The notes under the pieces are model-generated. The model was given only the letters and a program-made list of their open reading frames with translations, was not told the origin of the DNA and did no database searches. A stretch of DNA of 64,000 nt from Microvirga pakistanensis. Lineage in GTDB: Bacteria; Pseudomonadota; Alphaproteobacteria; Rhizobiales; Beijerinckiaceae. Location: NCBI RefSeq assembly GCF_004458765.1, contig NZ_SPJX01000469.1:301840-365839 (forward strand). Reading direction: 5' to 3'. Numbering within the stretch: the stretch's first letter is position 1; each line of letters starts with the position of its first letter. The position numbers were made by a program, and so were the translations under genes. Below, in pieces: positions 17,726-25,820 of the stretch.

Positions 17726-18364
17726 ATGGCTGAAGACCTGATTTTCTACACCAATCCTATGTCGCGCGGACGAATCGTCCGCTGGATGCTGGAAGAGGTG
17801 GGGCAGCCCTACCGCACCGAGCTTCTGGAATTCGGCACCACCATGAAAAGCCCGGGTTACCTCGCCTTCAATCCGATGGGCAAGGTACCCACCGTCATTC
17901 ACAAGGGCACGGTTGTCACCGAAGCGGCGGCGATCTGCGCCTATCTGGCCGATGCCTTTCCGGAAGCCGGGCTCGCGCCGCCGCCCGGCGACCGTCGCAG
18001 GGGCCCGTATTACCGCTGGATGTTTTTCGCCGCCGGACCGGTCGAAGCGGCCGTCAGCAACAAGGCCCTGGGTTTCGAGATCCCCGACGAGCGCCGCGGC
18101 ATGGTCGGTTATGGCGGAATGGAGGACGTGGTGAATGCCCTCGAATATGCCGTCACGCAGTCCGACTATATCGCGGGCGAGCGTTTCAGCGCCGCCGATG
18201 TCTATGTGGGCTCCCAGATCGGCTGGGGCATGATGTTCGGCACCCTCGGAAAACGCCCGGCCTTCGAGGCCTACTGGCAGCGCATCGCCTCCCGTCCGGC
18301 GGCTATCCGCGCACGGGAGATCGACGACGCGCTCGTGGCGGAACGGAAGCAATCGGCTGGCTGA
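17726..18364 (+). CDS. glutathione S-transferase family protein
   Basis: A 212-residue GST-like protein with an N-terminal thioredoxin fold (about 1-80) and a helical C-terminal domain. The N-terminus LIFYTNPMSRGRIVRW has Ser at the usual glutathione-activating place. GKVPTVIHKGTVVTEAAAICAYLAD carries the cis-Pro and the glutathione gamma-Glu contact. I chose the ATG at 17726 (MAEDLIFY), since the 21 upstream codons are not GST-like. The substrate is unknown. Confidence 0.9.
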   Translation: MAEDLIFYTNPMSRGRIVRWMLEEVGQPYRTELLEFGTTMKSPGYLAFNPMGKVPTVIHKGTVVTEAAAICAYLADAFPEAGLAPPPGDRRRGPYYRWMFFAAGPVEAAVSNKALGFEIPDERRGMVGYGGMEDVVNALEYAVTQSDYIAGERFSAADVYVGSQIGWGMMFGTLGKRPAFEAYWQRIASRPAAIRAREIDDALVAERKQSAG

Positions 18365-18376
18365 GCCGCCGCATCA

Positions 18377-18811
18377 TCACCGCTCCGGGATCGAATAGGT
18401 CCCGGTTGCATGGCAGACCACACCGGCCCTGCCCTCCGAGAAGATCGACACCTCACCCACGGCAAGGCGTTTGCCGAGCTTGAGCAGCCTGCACTCCCCG
18501 ATGAGGGCGCGCGGCTCGGGCTTTCTCAGGAAGTTGAAGCTGAGATTTGTGGTGACGGCGAGCGCCACGGGTCCGATATGGGCCAGGATCGCGGCGTAAA
18601 GCGCCAGATCCGCCAGGGTCATCATGGAAGGCCCCGAGATCGTCCCTCCGGGCCTCAGATGGCGGTCGCGATACTCCATGCGCATCCGCGCGGAGAGCGG
18701 CCCGATCTCCTCCAGGAAGTAGGTTTGTCCGCCCTCGTGAATCTGCGGAAACTCCCGGTCGAGGAAGGCGATCAGGTCTTCCCTGGTCATGATCGGCTGC
18801 TGCGATGCCAT
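18377..18811 (-). CDS. PaaI-family hotdog-fold thioesterase
   Basis: A 144-residue single hotdog domain of the PaaI/4-hydroxybenzoyl-CoA thioesterase family, which hydrolyses acyl-CoA thioesters. The motif RPGGTISGPSMMTLADLALYAAI holds the central helix with the catalytic acidic residue, and the beta strand TTNLSFNFLRKP is typical. It is convergent with the GST gene and divergent from the CoA-binding protein gene. Confidence 0.85.
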   Translation of the reverse strand: MASQQPIMTREDLIAFLDREFPQIHEGGQTYFLEEIGPLSARMRMEYRDRHLRPGGTISGPSMMTLADLALYAAILAHIGPVALAVTTNLSFNFLRKPEPRALIGECRLLKLGKRLAVGEVSIFSEGRAGVVCHATGTYSIPER

Positions 18812-18860
18812 GCGTCAAATGCCCGTTGAACTGCCCTGCCCTATCCCATACGTTCACGCC

Positions 18861-19385
18861 ATGGATCACAGCAATTACCCGAACGATTACATCCGCGGCA
18901 TTCTCAACAGCGTGAAGAGCATCGCGCTCGTGGGAGCCTCGGCGAATCCGGCCCGTCCGAGCTGGATCGTCACCAAATACCTGCTGGAGCGGGGCTACGA
19001 CGTCATTCCGGTCAATCCGGGAATCGCCGGCACGGAACTGCTCGGCAAGAAGGTCTACGGTTCCCTTGCCGAGGTGCCTGGCCCCATCGACATGGTCGAG
19101 ATCTTCCGCAACTCGGAGGCCGCCGGCCCGATCACCGACGAGGCCCTTGCGCTCGAACCCCTCCCCAAGGTGCTCTGGATGCAGCTCTCCGTCCGCAACG
19201 ACGAAGCGGCGGCGAAAGCCGAGGCCAAGGGCCTCAAGGTCGTGATGGACCGCTGCCCCAAGATCGAGTTCGGACGATTGTCCGGCGAGATTTCCTGGCA
19301 GGGCGTGAACTCGCGGATGCTCAGCGCCAAGAAGCCCGTCCTTTCCGGCAAGGGCTTCCAGAAGCTCGGCCTCAATCGCCCATAA
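18861..19385 (+). CDS. CoA-binding domain protein (YccU-like)
   Basis: A 174-residue Rossmann-fold protein of the CoA_binding family. The nucleotide-binding start is IALVGASANPARPSWIV, and GYDVIPVNPG and DMVEIFRNSEAAGPI follow. The conserved Cys of the family lies in VMDRCPKIEF. I chose the ATG at 18861 (MDHSNYPND), since the earlier in-frame start runs into the divergent thioesterase gene. Cellular role is not established for this family. metY follows on the same strand. Confidence 0.85.
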   Translation: MDHSNYPNDYIRGILNSVKSIALVGASANPARPSWIVTKYLLERGYDVIPVNPGIAGTELLGKKVYGSLAEVPGPIDMVEIFRNSEAAGPITDEALALEPLPKVLWMQLSVRNDEAAAKAEAKGLKVVMDRCPKIEFGRLSGEISWQGVNSRMLSAKKPVLSGKGFQKLGLNRP

Positions 19386-19412
19386 GTTCTCCCCCTGGCC
19401 CTACGCCCCTTC

Positions 19413-19441
19413 TTGACCGGAAGAACATTTCGTTCTTTAAA
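19413..19441 (+). promoter_or_regulatory. candidate metY promoter with inverted repeat in the spacer
   Basis: TTGACC (19413-19418), a 17-base spacer and TTTAAA (19436-19441) make a strong sigma-70-like promoter 41 bases before the metY start. The spacer holds the inverted repeat AAGAAC-atttc-GTTCTT, which overlaps the -10 box and could be an operator. Confidence 0.6.
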
Positions 19442-19481
19442 GAGAACAGAAGATCATCCCCAAAGGAAAAGGGCTCCTGCC

Positions 19482-20765
19482 ATGACTGACCGTTTGCCGG
19501 GCTTCAACACGCTTGCCATTCACGCGGGCGCGGCCCCCGATGCCGCGACCGGCGCCCGGGCGACGCCGATCTATCAGACCACGTCCTTCGTGTTCGACGA
19601 TGTGGACCACGCGGCCTCGCTCTTCGGCCTGCAGGCCTTCGGCAACATCTATTCCCGCATCGGCAACCCGACCTGCTCGGTTCTGGAAGAACGGGTCGCG
19701 GCCCTCGAGGGCGGCACGGCGGCGCTGGCGGTCGCCTCGGGCCACGCGGCGGAGTTCCTGACCTTCCACACCCTGCTCCAGCCGGGCGATGAGTTCATCG
19801 CGGCCCGCAAGCTCTATGGCGGGTCCATCAACCAGTTCAACCATGCCTACAAGAACTTCGGCTGGAACGTGGTCTGGGCCGATTCCGACGATCCGTCGAG
19901 CTTCGAGGCGGCCGTCACCCCGCGCACGAAGGCGATCTTCGTCGAATCCATCGCCAATCCGGGCGGCGTCATCGTCGACCTTCAGGCGATCGCGGCGATT
20001 GCCAAGAAGCACCGCATCCCGTTCATCGTCGACAACACGATGGCGAGCCCCTACCTGATCCGGCCGTTCGAGCATGGCGCCGACATCATCGTGCATTCCG
20101 CCACCAAGTTCCTCGGCGGGCACGGCAACTCGGTCGGCGGCCTGATCGTGGACGGCGGCTCGTTCAACTTCGCCGGAGACGACCGTTACCCGATGCTCTC
20201 CAAGCCGCGCCCCGAATACGGCGGCATGGTGCTCGGCGAAACCTTCGGCAATTTCGGCTTCGCCATCGCGGCCCGCGTCCTGGGCCTGCGCGACCTCGGC
20301 CCCGCGCTCTCGCCGTTCAACGCGTTCCTGATTCTCAACGGCATCGAGACCCTGCCCCTGCGCATGCAGCGCCATTCGGACAACGCCCTGGCGGTGGCCG
20401 AGCACCTGGCGGGCCACAGGAAGGTGTCCTGGGTCAGCTATCCGGGCCTGCGCTCGGACCGTTATCACAACCTCGCCAAGCAATACTGCCCGAAGGGCGC
20501 CGGCGCCGTGTTCACGTTCGGCCTGAAGGACGGTTACGAGGCGGGCGTGAAGCTGGTCTCGAACCTCAAGCTGTTCTCGCACCTGGCCAATATCGGCGAC
20601 ACGCGCTCTCTGGTGATCCATCCGGCGTCGACCACGCACCGTCAGCTCACGGACGAGCAGAAGACCCTCGCCGGAGCTGGACCGGAGGTGGTGCGCCTCT
20701 CCATCGGCCTCGAAGACACGCAGGACCTGATCGAGGATCTCGATCAGGCCCTGGCTGCCGCTTGA
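19482..20765 (+). CDS. metY: O-acetylhomoserine sulfhydrylase (aminocarboxypropyltransferase)
   Basis: A 427-residue Cys/Met-metabolism PLP enzyme that makes homocysteine from O-acetylhomoserine and sulfide. The N-terminus FNTLAIHAGAAPDAATGARATPIYQTTSF is typical for MetY, and the Schiff-base lysine lies in HSATKFLGGHGN. The C-terminal region SHLANIGDTRSLVIHPASTTH also fits. I chose the ATG at 19482; upstream in-frame codons lie in the promoter region. With hom it serves methionine synthesis, though the genes are 11 kb apart. Confidence 0.94.
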   Translation: MTDRLPGFNTLAIHAGAAPDAATGARATPIYQTTSFVFDDVDHAASLFGLQAFGNIYSRIGNPTCSVLEERVAALEGGTAALAVASGHAAEFLTFHTLLQPGDEFIAARKLYGGSINQFNHAYKNFGWNVVWADSDDPSSFEAAVTPRTKAIFVESIANPGGVIVDLQAIAAIAKKHRIPFIVDNTMASPYLIRPFEHGADIIVHSATKFLGGHGNSVGGLIVDGGSFNFAGDDRYPMLSKPRPEYGGMVLGETFGNFGFAIAARVLGLRDLGPALSPFNAFLILNGIETLPLRMQRHSDNALAVAEHLAGHRKVSWVSYPGLRSDRYHNLAKQYCPKGAGAVFTFGLKDGYEAGVKLVSNLKLFSHLANIGDTRSLVIHPASTTHRQLTDEQKTLAGAGPEVVRLSIGLEDTQDLIEDLDQALAAA

Positions 20766-20878
20766 GGATTGCGCCTTCTCGGCGCCCGGATTCCCGGGCG
20801 CCCGTGCCCTGCCGGCAGCGCGGAACCGACACCCGGGCACCGCACGGGCGCGACCGCGACGAGGCAACGGATCTCATG

Positions 20879-20906
20879 AAAAGGGCGGCCCGAAGCCGCC
20901 CTTTTT
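20879..20906. terminator. bidirectional Rho-independent terminator
   Basis: GGGCGGC-ccgaa-GCCGCCC with AAAA before and TTTTT after lies between the convergent metY and ParA-like genes. It can serve both. Confidence 0.85.
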
Positions 20907-20928
20907 CATGCTTGAAGAGCTTTCGGCT

Positions 20929-21603
20929 TCAGGCGGCCTGCGAGGAGCCGCTCTTCTTGAAGGTGTTTTGAATGGCGTTGAGCGAACGCTCCAGGGCTGT
21001 CCAGAGGCGTCCGATTTCCTCGGCGCCCTGAGAGTTCGGTTGATATTCCCTGGCCCCCTCGCCGGTCGCCAGAGACAGCGTCAGTTCGGGCCGATGCGTG
21101 ATCTGGCCCGCCCAGACGGGCACTTGCAGCGCATTGAGAGCCCCGCGGGCATCGGCCACCACGGGAGCCTCCGCATCACCGTGTTTGGCCGGAGCGGCAT
21201 TGATGACCGCCGCATAGGGCTTGCGCAGTTCCCGCGCGATCTGCACCGTGTCCTGAAGTGCCGCAATGTCGAACAGGCTCGCCCGGGTCGGAATGATGAC
21301 AAGGGTGGCATATTTGATGGATTCGGCCACGATGTTGGACTTGTTCGGCGGCGTATCGACCAGAACCCATTCGTAGCCTTCGCGTTTGGCCTCCCGCAGG
21401 GCCTCGCCGAGATTGCGCACATTGTGCTTCAGGCCGAGATATTCCTGATCGCGGATCTTGTGCCAAAGAGAAAGGGATCCCTGCGGATCGTTGTCGACCA
21501 GCAACGTCTTACGCGACGGGTTGGCAATATAGCTCGCGAGATGAGCGGCGAGCGTGCTCTTACCAGAGCCACCTTTCCGCGAAGCAAAGACCAGCACGTT
21601 CAT
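20929..21603 (-). CDS. ParA/MinD-family ATPase
   Basis: A 224-residue deviant Walker-A ATPase. KGGSGKST lies at residues 10-17 (signature Lys at the start), LVDNDPQGS near 40, and DTPPNKS near 90. No ParB-like partner or parS-like repeats are adjacent, so this is an orphan ParA that may position a protein complex rather than DNA. Such single-domain orphans are frequent in alphaproteobacteria. It is monocistronic as far as the sequence shows. Confidence 0.88.
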   Translation of the reverse strand: MNVLVFASRKGGSGKSTLAAHLASYIANPSRKTLLVDNDPQGSLSLWHKIRDQEYLGLKHNVRNLGEALREAKREGYEWVLVDTPPNKSNIVAESIKYATLVIIPTRASLFDIAALQDTVQIARELRKPYAAVINAAPAKHGDAEAPVVADARGALNALQVPVWAGQITHRPELTLSLATGEGAREYQPNSQGAEEIGRLWTALERSLNAIQNTFKKSGSSQAA

Positions 21604-22029
21604 GCCTGACTCCTCATAAGCCTAAGAAAGCCCGCCACCCTCGTTTAACGCGAGCTTAATATTGTTCATCTGTACCAGAACAAGACCTGATTTCCTAATT
21701 CCACCTTCGAACACTCTGTGCATATCCCCAAGCTCCGCTCAGAGTTTCGCGCAAAAATGCATAACGTAACGGCAGGAAGATTTGCCCCGGTGCATTGCCG
21801 CCCCCCGCTTCTTCCGCTTTCTGAAGAACAGCAATCAAGCAACTGATCGACATCGAAAACCAGAGGTCAGTGTCTAATGGCAAATCGTAGTTTTTGATCC
21901 AGTCCATGAGGAGAAATTCAGAACTTTTTCCTTGAGATCGAAGAATTTTGCAACCTTCCATCATTCTCGGAACCAGCGTCTAGCTTAGTCGTTAAGCTCC
22001 CGACTTCACCAGACGAATGGAGCTGACAC
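21604..22029. other. intergenic region with a doubtful 89-codon minus-strand ORF
   Basis: About 425 bases between the ParA-like and DUF1236 genes. A minus-strand ORF at 21695-21964 encodes 89 residues starting MMEGCKILRSQ. Its codon use and composition do not look like the neighbours, and I recognise no family. I treat it as uncertain. The AT-rich ends of the region probably hold the promoters of the flanking divergent genes. Confidence 0.4.
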
Positions 22030-22446
22030 ATGTCCAAGAAGATTCTGTTTGCAGGCGCTGTTCTTGCCGCCCTCGCGCCGGTTGGCGCTTTCGCTCAGGA
22101 CCCGGCAGCCGGTGGCGCTGCGGCCGGTGCCGCGACGGGCGCGGTCGGCGGCGCGATCGTCGGCGGCCCGATCGGTGCGGCTGTGGGCGGCGTGACGGGC
22201 GCCATCGTCGGCGGCCTGGCGGGCGATGCCCAGCCCCGCTTCCGCCAGTACGTGGTCCAGCAGGACGTGCCGTCCTACCGCTATACCGAGGAAGTCCGCG
22301 TGGGTGCCACCCTGCCCGCGTCCGGCGTGCAGTATTATGAGGTTCCGGCCGAGTACGGCGTGACCCAGTATCGCTACACCGTGGTCAACGACACCCCGGT
22401 TCTGGTCGAGCCCGGCACCCGCCGCATCGTCCAGATCATCCGCTAA
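22030..22446 (+). CDS. DUF1236-domain secreted protein
   Basis: A 138-residue exported protein. A signal peptide covers residues 1-22 (cut after AFA). A glycine-zipper-like stretch of Ala/Gly repeats at about 27-68 could pack in a membrane. The C-terminal DUF1236 domain (about 75-138) has the hallmark ending VVNDTPVLVEPGTRRIVQII. The family is abundant in Rhizobiales, and its function is not known. A strong terminator follows. Confidence 0.88.
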   Translation: MSKKILFAGAVLAALAPVGAFAQDPAAGGAAAGAATGAVGGAIVGGPIGAAVGGVTGAIVGGLAGDAQPRFRQYVVQQDVPSYRYTEEVRVGATLPASGVQYYEVPAEYGVTQYRYTVVNDTPVLVEPGTRRIVQIIR

Positions 22447-22471
22447 GACCCTGAGAACTGACACGAAGTTC

Positions 22472-22498
22472 GGGCGGCCCCAGGGCCGCCCTTTTTTT
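22472..22498 (+). terminator. Rho-independent terminator after the DUF1236 gene
   Basis: A 9-bp perfect GC stem (GGGCGGCCC / GGGCCGCCC, loop CA) is followed by seven T. The end of the T run overlaps the stop codon of the convergent ctaA gene. Confidence 0.92.
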
Positions 22499-23594
22499 AT
22501 CGGACCGCGCTGACGCGGGCGTGAACCACCGCCATGGCCAGCACCGCCATGGCGAAGACCTGGTGTGCCAGGCCCGCCCAGAGCGGCACCACCAGCACCA
22601 GGGTCACGATCCCCAGAGCCATCTGCGCCAGAGCAAGCCCCGCCATGCCGGTGGCGCGGCGGGCCACTGCCGACCGCGGCGCCCGGCGGCGCAGGGTCCA
22701 AGCGTGCCAAAGGGCGAAAGCCACGAGCCCATAGGCCAGCATGCGGTGATTGAACTGCACGAGCAGGACGTTGTCGACGAAGTTCTCGACCCAGGGATTC
22801 ACCATGAACAGAGCCGACGCGGGCGGAATCAGTGATCCGTCCATCAAAGGCCAGGTGTTGTAGGTGTAACCGGCTTTCGAACCCGCCACGAGGCCACCCA
22901 GGGCGATCTGCGCCAGGATCAGGCCCACGAGAATGCGAGGAGCGAGGCCGGCAACGGGCTCCGCGGGCGAAGCGCTGCGATCCTTCAGGCCTGCCGCGAC
23001 CCAAACGAGGCACGCGAGAATGACGCTGGCGACGGTCAGATGGAGCGCGAGCTTGATCGGCGCGACAGCCGTCATGCCTGGCTCCAGACCCGACGCCACC
23101 ATGATCCAGCCGATCGCGCCCTGCAGCCCGCCCAAGGCACCGATGCCGAGAAGCGTCAGAGCGAGCCTGCCCGTGATCGTCCCCCGGAACCAGAACCAGA
23201 TCAGAGGCAGGAAGAACACCAGGCCGATCAGTCGGCCCAGCTGGCGATGGCCCCATTCCCAGGCGTAAATGAACTTGAACTCGGACAGGGTCATACCCTT
23301 GTTGACGAGTTCATATTGAGAGATCTGCCGGTATTTCTCGAACTCGGCCTGCCAAGCCTGCTCGGTGAGAGGTGGAATGGCGCCGGTGACCGGCTTCCAT
23401 TCCGTGATCGACAGGCCGGAACCCGTCAGGCGCGTCGCCCCGCCAACGGCAACCATCAGCACGACGAGGGCTGCGAGGATATAGATCCAAGTTCTCACGA
23501 GAGTCCGGGACCGGACTTCGGGCGACTCTGCTTTCGGCAGGCGCGCCGGCGGCACGCCCTCGGATGAGGCTGCGACAGCCATGCTCGTTCTCAT
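22497..23594 (-). CDS. ctaA: heme A synthase (COX15/CtaA)
   Basis: A 365-residue membrane enzyme that oxidises heme O to heme A for cytochrome c oxidase. Eight hydrophobic helices are apparent. The conserved heme-ligand regions are seen: the first TM with GGATRLTGSGLSITEWKP, EWGHRQLGR, KLALHLTVA, QFNHRMLAY and LAHQ. That is the alphaproteobacterial type-2 layout. I placed the start at the ATG at 23594 (MRTSMAVAA); the ATG at 23582 is equally possible, and the frame runs 23 codons further up without coding sense. Confidence 0.94.
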   Translation of the reverse strand: MRTSMAVAASSEGVPPARLPKAESPEVRSRTLVRTWIYILAALVVLMVAVGGATRLTGSGLSITEWKPVTGAIPPLTEQAWQAEFEKYRQISQYELVNKGMTLSEFKFIYAWEWGHRQLGRLIGLVFFLPLIWFWFRGTITGRLALTLLGIGALGGLQGAIGWIMVASGLEPGMTAVAPIKLALHLTVASVILACLVWVAAGLKDRSASPAEPVAGLAPRILVGLILAQIALGGLVAGSKAGYTYNTWPLMDGSLIPPASALFMVNPWVENFVDNVLLVQFNHRMLAYGLVAFALWHAWTLRRRAPRSAVARRATGMAGLALAQMALGIVTLVLVVPLWAGLAHQVFAMAVLAMAVVHARVSAVR

Positions 23595-23710
23595 CGGCAA
23601 TTTAGGACTTGAACCCAGGATATGGCCTGTCACATAGAGGCTGGATCGCCACGAGGCAATCAATGACAGTGACGCACCGCTCTCAGGCGGCGCTTCGGAA
23701 GGGTATGGTC

Positions 23711-23920
23711 ATGGGCATGCGACTGCGCAAGCTGATCGGAACGGTGGTGATGCTCCTCTTCATCATCGCCTATGCACTGATTGCCATGGCCGTTGCAGAG
23801 GGCCGCATCACGCAAGCGCCCAAGCTCGTCCAGACCCTCGCCTATGTCGTCCTTGGGCTGATCTGGATCATTCCGCTGATGCCGCTCGTGCGGTGGATGG
23901 CGAAGCCCGATAAATCCTGA
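23711..23920 (+). CDS. DUF2842 small membrane protein
   Basis: A 69-residue protein with two transmembrane helices (about residues 6-28 and 40-60) and a short basic end. It matches the DUF2842 family of alphaproteobacteria: RKLIGTVVMLLFIIAYALIAM and LGLIWIIPLMPLVRWM. I chose the ATG at 23711 because GGAAGG lies 8 bases before it; ATGs at 23705 and 23717 are in frame. Function unknown. It is divergent from ctaA. Confidence 0.82.
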   Translation: MGMRLRKLIGTVVMLLFIIAYALIAMAVAEGRITQAPKLVQTLAYVVLGLIWIIPLMPLVRWMAKPDKS

Positions 23921-24106
23921 CGTTCCCTCGATAATCTTGCCCGTGCCGCCGCAAGGCGGACAGACCGTCACGCCGATCCGTCCGCTGCCCTCGTATTCAG
24001 GGCAGAGATTCTCGCCCGCGGCGGGAGTACTCGGCTCGGCCTGGTCGCCAGGGTTCAGCTTCGTCTGATCAGAGGCAGCGCGATCGCGGGGTGTAAGGCT
24101 CGTGAC
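23921..24106 (-). pseudogene. remnant of a small CxxC (DnaJ-like zinc ribbon) protein gene
   Basis: On the minus strand the frame reads LNPGDQAEPSTPAAGENLC, then PEYEGSGRIGV, then TVCPPCGGTGKIIEG. This closely resembles a small rhizobial protein family with two CPxCxGSG/CPxCGGTG half-motifs. Here the first half-motif has Tyr in place of its second Cys (CPEY). No ATG, GTG or TTG start is left before an upstream stop. The usual stop after EGxGG is missing, so the frame runs into the antisense of the DUF2842 gene. I call it a decayed gene. The family assignment is from memory of the pattern. Confidence 0.55.
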
Positions 24107-24174
24107 GGAAGCGGCGTTGCGGCTTCTCCGAACAGCGCGGCAGGGGAATCACGGTTTCCCCATCGTCTCGAAAC

Positions 24175-24200
24175 AAAGGCCCGCTTTGAAGCGGGCCTTT
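24175..24200. terminator. Rho-independent terminator
   Basis: A 12-bp perfect stem (AAAGGCCCGCTT / AAGCGGGCCTTT, loop TG) lies 20 bases after the stop of the small secreted protein gene at 24220 (minus). It is usable on both strands. Confidence 0.8.
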
Positions 24201-24219
24201 CTACGAGAACGGTCCTCGA

Positions 24220-24591
24220 TCAGCCGCACACCTGCCGGCTGCGGTAGTCCCAGCCCCAACCTGGGACCCATTCGCGATAACGCTCGGTCGTGCAGCGCTC
24301 GACGTAAACCCGGCGGGGGCGGTGGTGGTACACGACCGGAGCCGGCTCCTCCACATAAACGCGGGCCGGCGGGGGCGGCGCCACGTAGACGGGAGCGGGA
24401 GCCGCATAGGCGGGCTGCTGGGCCACCGTGGCGCCGACGATGGTACCGACCGCAAGGCCACCCAGGACGCCGACGGCTGCAGCCGCGCCGGGAGACATGC
24501 GATCACGCGCCTCGGCAGGTTGGGCGGCGGCCAGACCGGCCACCAGCGCCAGAGCGGCGGTCGTGCCGGAGAAGAAATTGAAGACCTTCAT
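24220..24591 (-). CDS. small secreted protein with glycine-zipper-like segment
   Basis: A 123-residue exported protein. The signal peptide is about residues 1-28 (AQPAEA cut region). A Gly/Ala-rich hydrophobic stretch (AAAAVGVLGGLAVGTIVGA) follows, then a Pro/Val/Tyr-rich linker and a basic Arg/Tyr-rich end with two Cys. I do not recognise a named family, but this plan is common in small envelope proteins of Rhizobiales. It stands alone, with a terminator behind it. Confidence 0.75.
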   Translation of the reverse strand: MKVFNFFSGTTAALALVAGLAAAQPAEARDRMSPGAAAAVGVLGGLAVGTIVGATVAQQPAYAAPAPVYVAPPPPARVYVEEPAPVVYHHRPRRVYVERCTTERYREWVPGWGWDYRSRQVCG

Positions 24592-24764
24592 GGATCGTCA
24601 CCTACAAGCAGGAGGGAGGTTTCCGCTCTCCCTTTCTTGGCAGTGACTATAAGTTCTCAAACCTCACTGGAAGCTGAACGGATTGTGGCGAAGCACGGGC
24701 ACAACTCTGTTTCATTCCGGACGGTAAACAGAGTGTTAAGCCGCCCTTTCACATGGCTCCTCTC

Positions 24765-25820
24765 TCAGTCAGCCGTCGTCCGGAGCGGCACTGAAAGCAG
24801 CACGCGCACCAGATCCGCCTGTCGGTTGGTCTCCGTTTTCCGGAAAAGGTTTTTCAGGTGGAAGACAACGGTCGTCTGCGCAACGTCGAGTTCCTCGGCG
24901 ATCTGATCGAGGCGTTTTCCGTCGATGAGCATCAGCGCAACCCGCGTCTCGGACGGCGTCAGATTGTAGAGCTGCACCAGGGTGTCGCCGGAGACCTTGG
25001 TGCGCTGCTCCGTATCGATCACGAGCAGGACCACCGCATCGGGACGCTGGTCCGCCGAGAAGCGCTGTCCCGGCACGAGCACGAGATACGGCCGCCCTCC
25101 CGAGGTGCGCGGGAAGGACACGATCTCGTCGAGAGCCTCTTCCTCGAAAGCCCTCTCGATCGCCTGATGCAGTTTCGCGTTCTGCTTCGCCGCCGCGCCT
25201 TTCAACACGCCACCGGAGATGCTGATGCCGTCGTTCTCTCCGATGATCCGCTCGGCCTCCTTGTTCATGAGCCTGACACCTCCCTTTTCGTCCACGATGA
25301 GGACACCGACGAGGAAGCGGTCGAAAGCGAAGGTGGCCTTGTACAGCGCCTCGACGGTGCGTCCGCGGGACGACTGGAGAACTTCCTGCCAGACCTCTTC
25401 GGCACGGCTGACTGCGCTCGACCTCACGCGAGCGACCTGATTGAGACGGGCCGCGATCGTGGCGAGCAGGATCTCATAATCGATCGGCTTGACGAGATAA
25501 TCGTCCGCACCGGCCTGTTTGCCCACGAGCACGTCGTTCCGCTCCGCGAGGGCCGTCAGAAAGATGAAGGGGATATCCGCCTTATCCCCCTTCTCACGAA
25601 TGGCCTTGAGGACGCCATAGCCACCAAGTCCCGGCATGGTGATATCGCAGAGCACGAGATCGGGATCCTCCGTCTCGAGCAGCCGCAGGGCTTCGCTTCC
25701 GTTTGAGGCCTGGAGCACGCGATAGCTGGCGGCCTCCAGTTCTTCGGCCAGATCGGCTCTCAAATCGTCCTCGTCCTCGACGCAAAGAATGGTCATTTGA
25801 TGTTTCATGAGCTTGTTCAC
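24765..25820 (-). CDS. response regulator with LuxR-type DNA-binding domain
   Basis: A 351-residue regulator. The receiver domain (about 9-125) has the acidic pair in CVEDEDD, phospho-acceptor D59 in LVLCDITMPG, and K111 in YLVKP. A middle PAS-like domain (about 165-270) is similar to a sensor module. The C-terminal LuxR/GerE helix-turn-helix is at about 285-345 (LTPSETRVALMLIDGK and VVFHLKNLFRKT). It starts with GTG directly at the stop of the kinase gene; ATGs at 25808 and 25796 are alternatives. It is the output partner of the adjacent kinase. Confidence 0.9.
   Translation of the reverse strand: MNKLMKHQMTILCVEDEDDLRADLAEELEAASYRVLQASNGSEALRLLETEDPDLVLCDITMPGLGGYGVLKAIREKGDKADIPFIFLTALAERNDVLVGKQAGADDYLVKPIDYEILLATIAARLNQVARVRSSAVSRAEEVWQEVLQSSRGRTVEALYKATFAFDRFLVGVLIVDEKGGVRLMNKEAERIIGENDGISISGGVLKGAAAKQNAKLHQAIERAFEEEALDEIVSFPRTSGGRPYLVLVPGQRFSADQRPDAVVLLVIDTEQRTKVSGDTLVQLYNLTPSETRVALMLIDGKRLDQIAEELDVAQTTVVFHLKNLFRKTETNRQADLVRVLLSVPLRTTAD

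Noticed and set aside
19386..19481. SAM riboswitch upstream of metY
   Set aside because: The leader after the predicted start is only about 35 bases and lacks the SAM-II core pattern.
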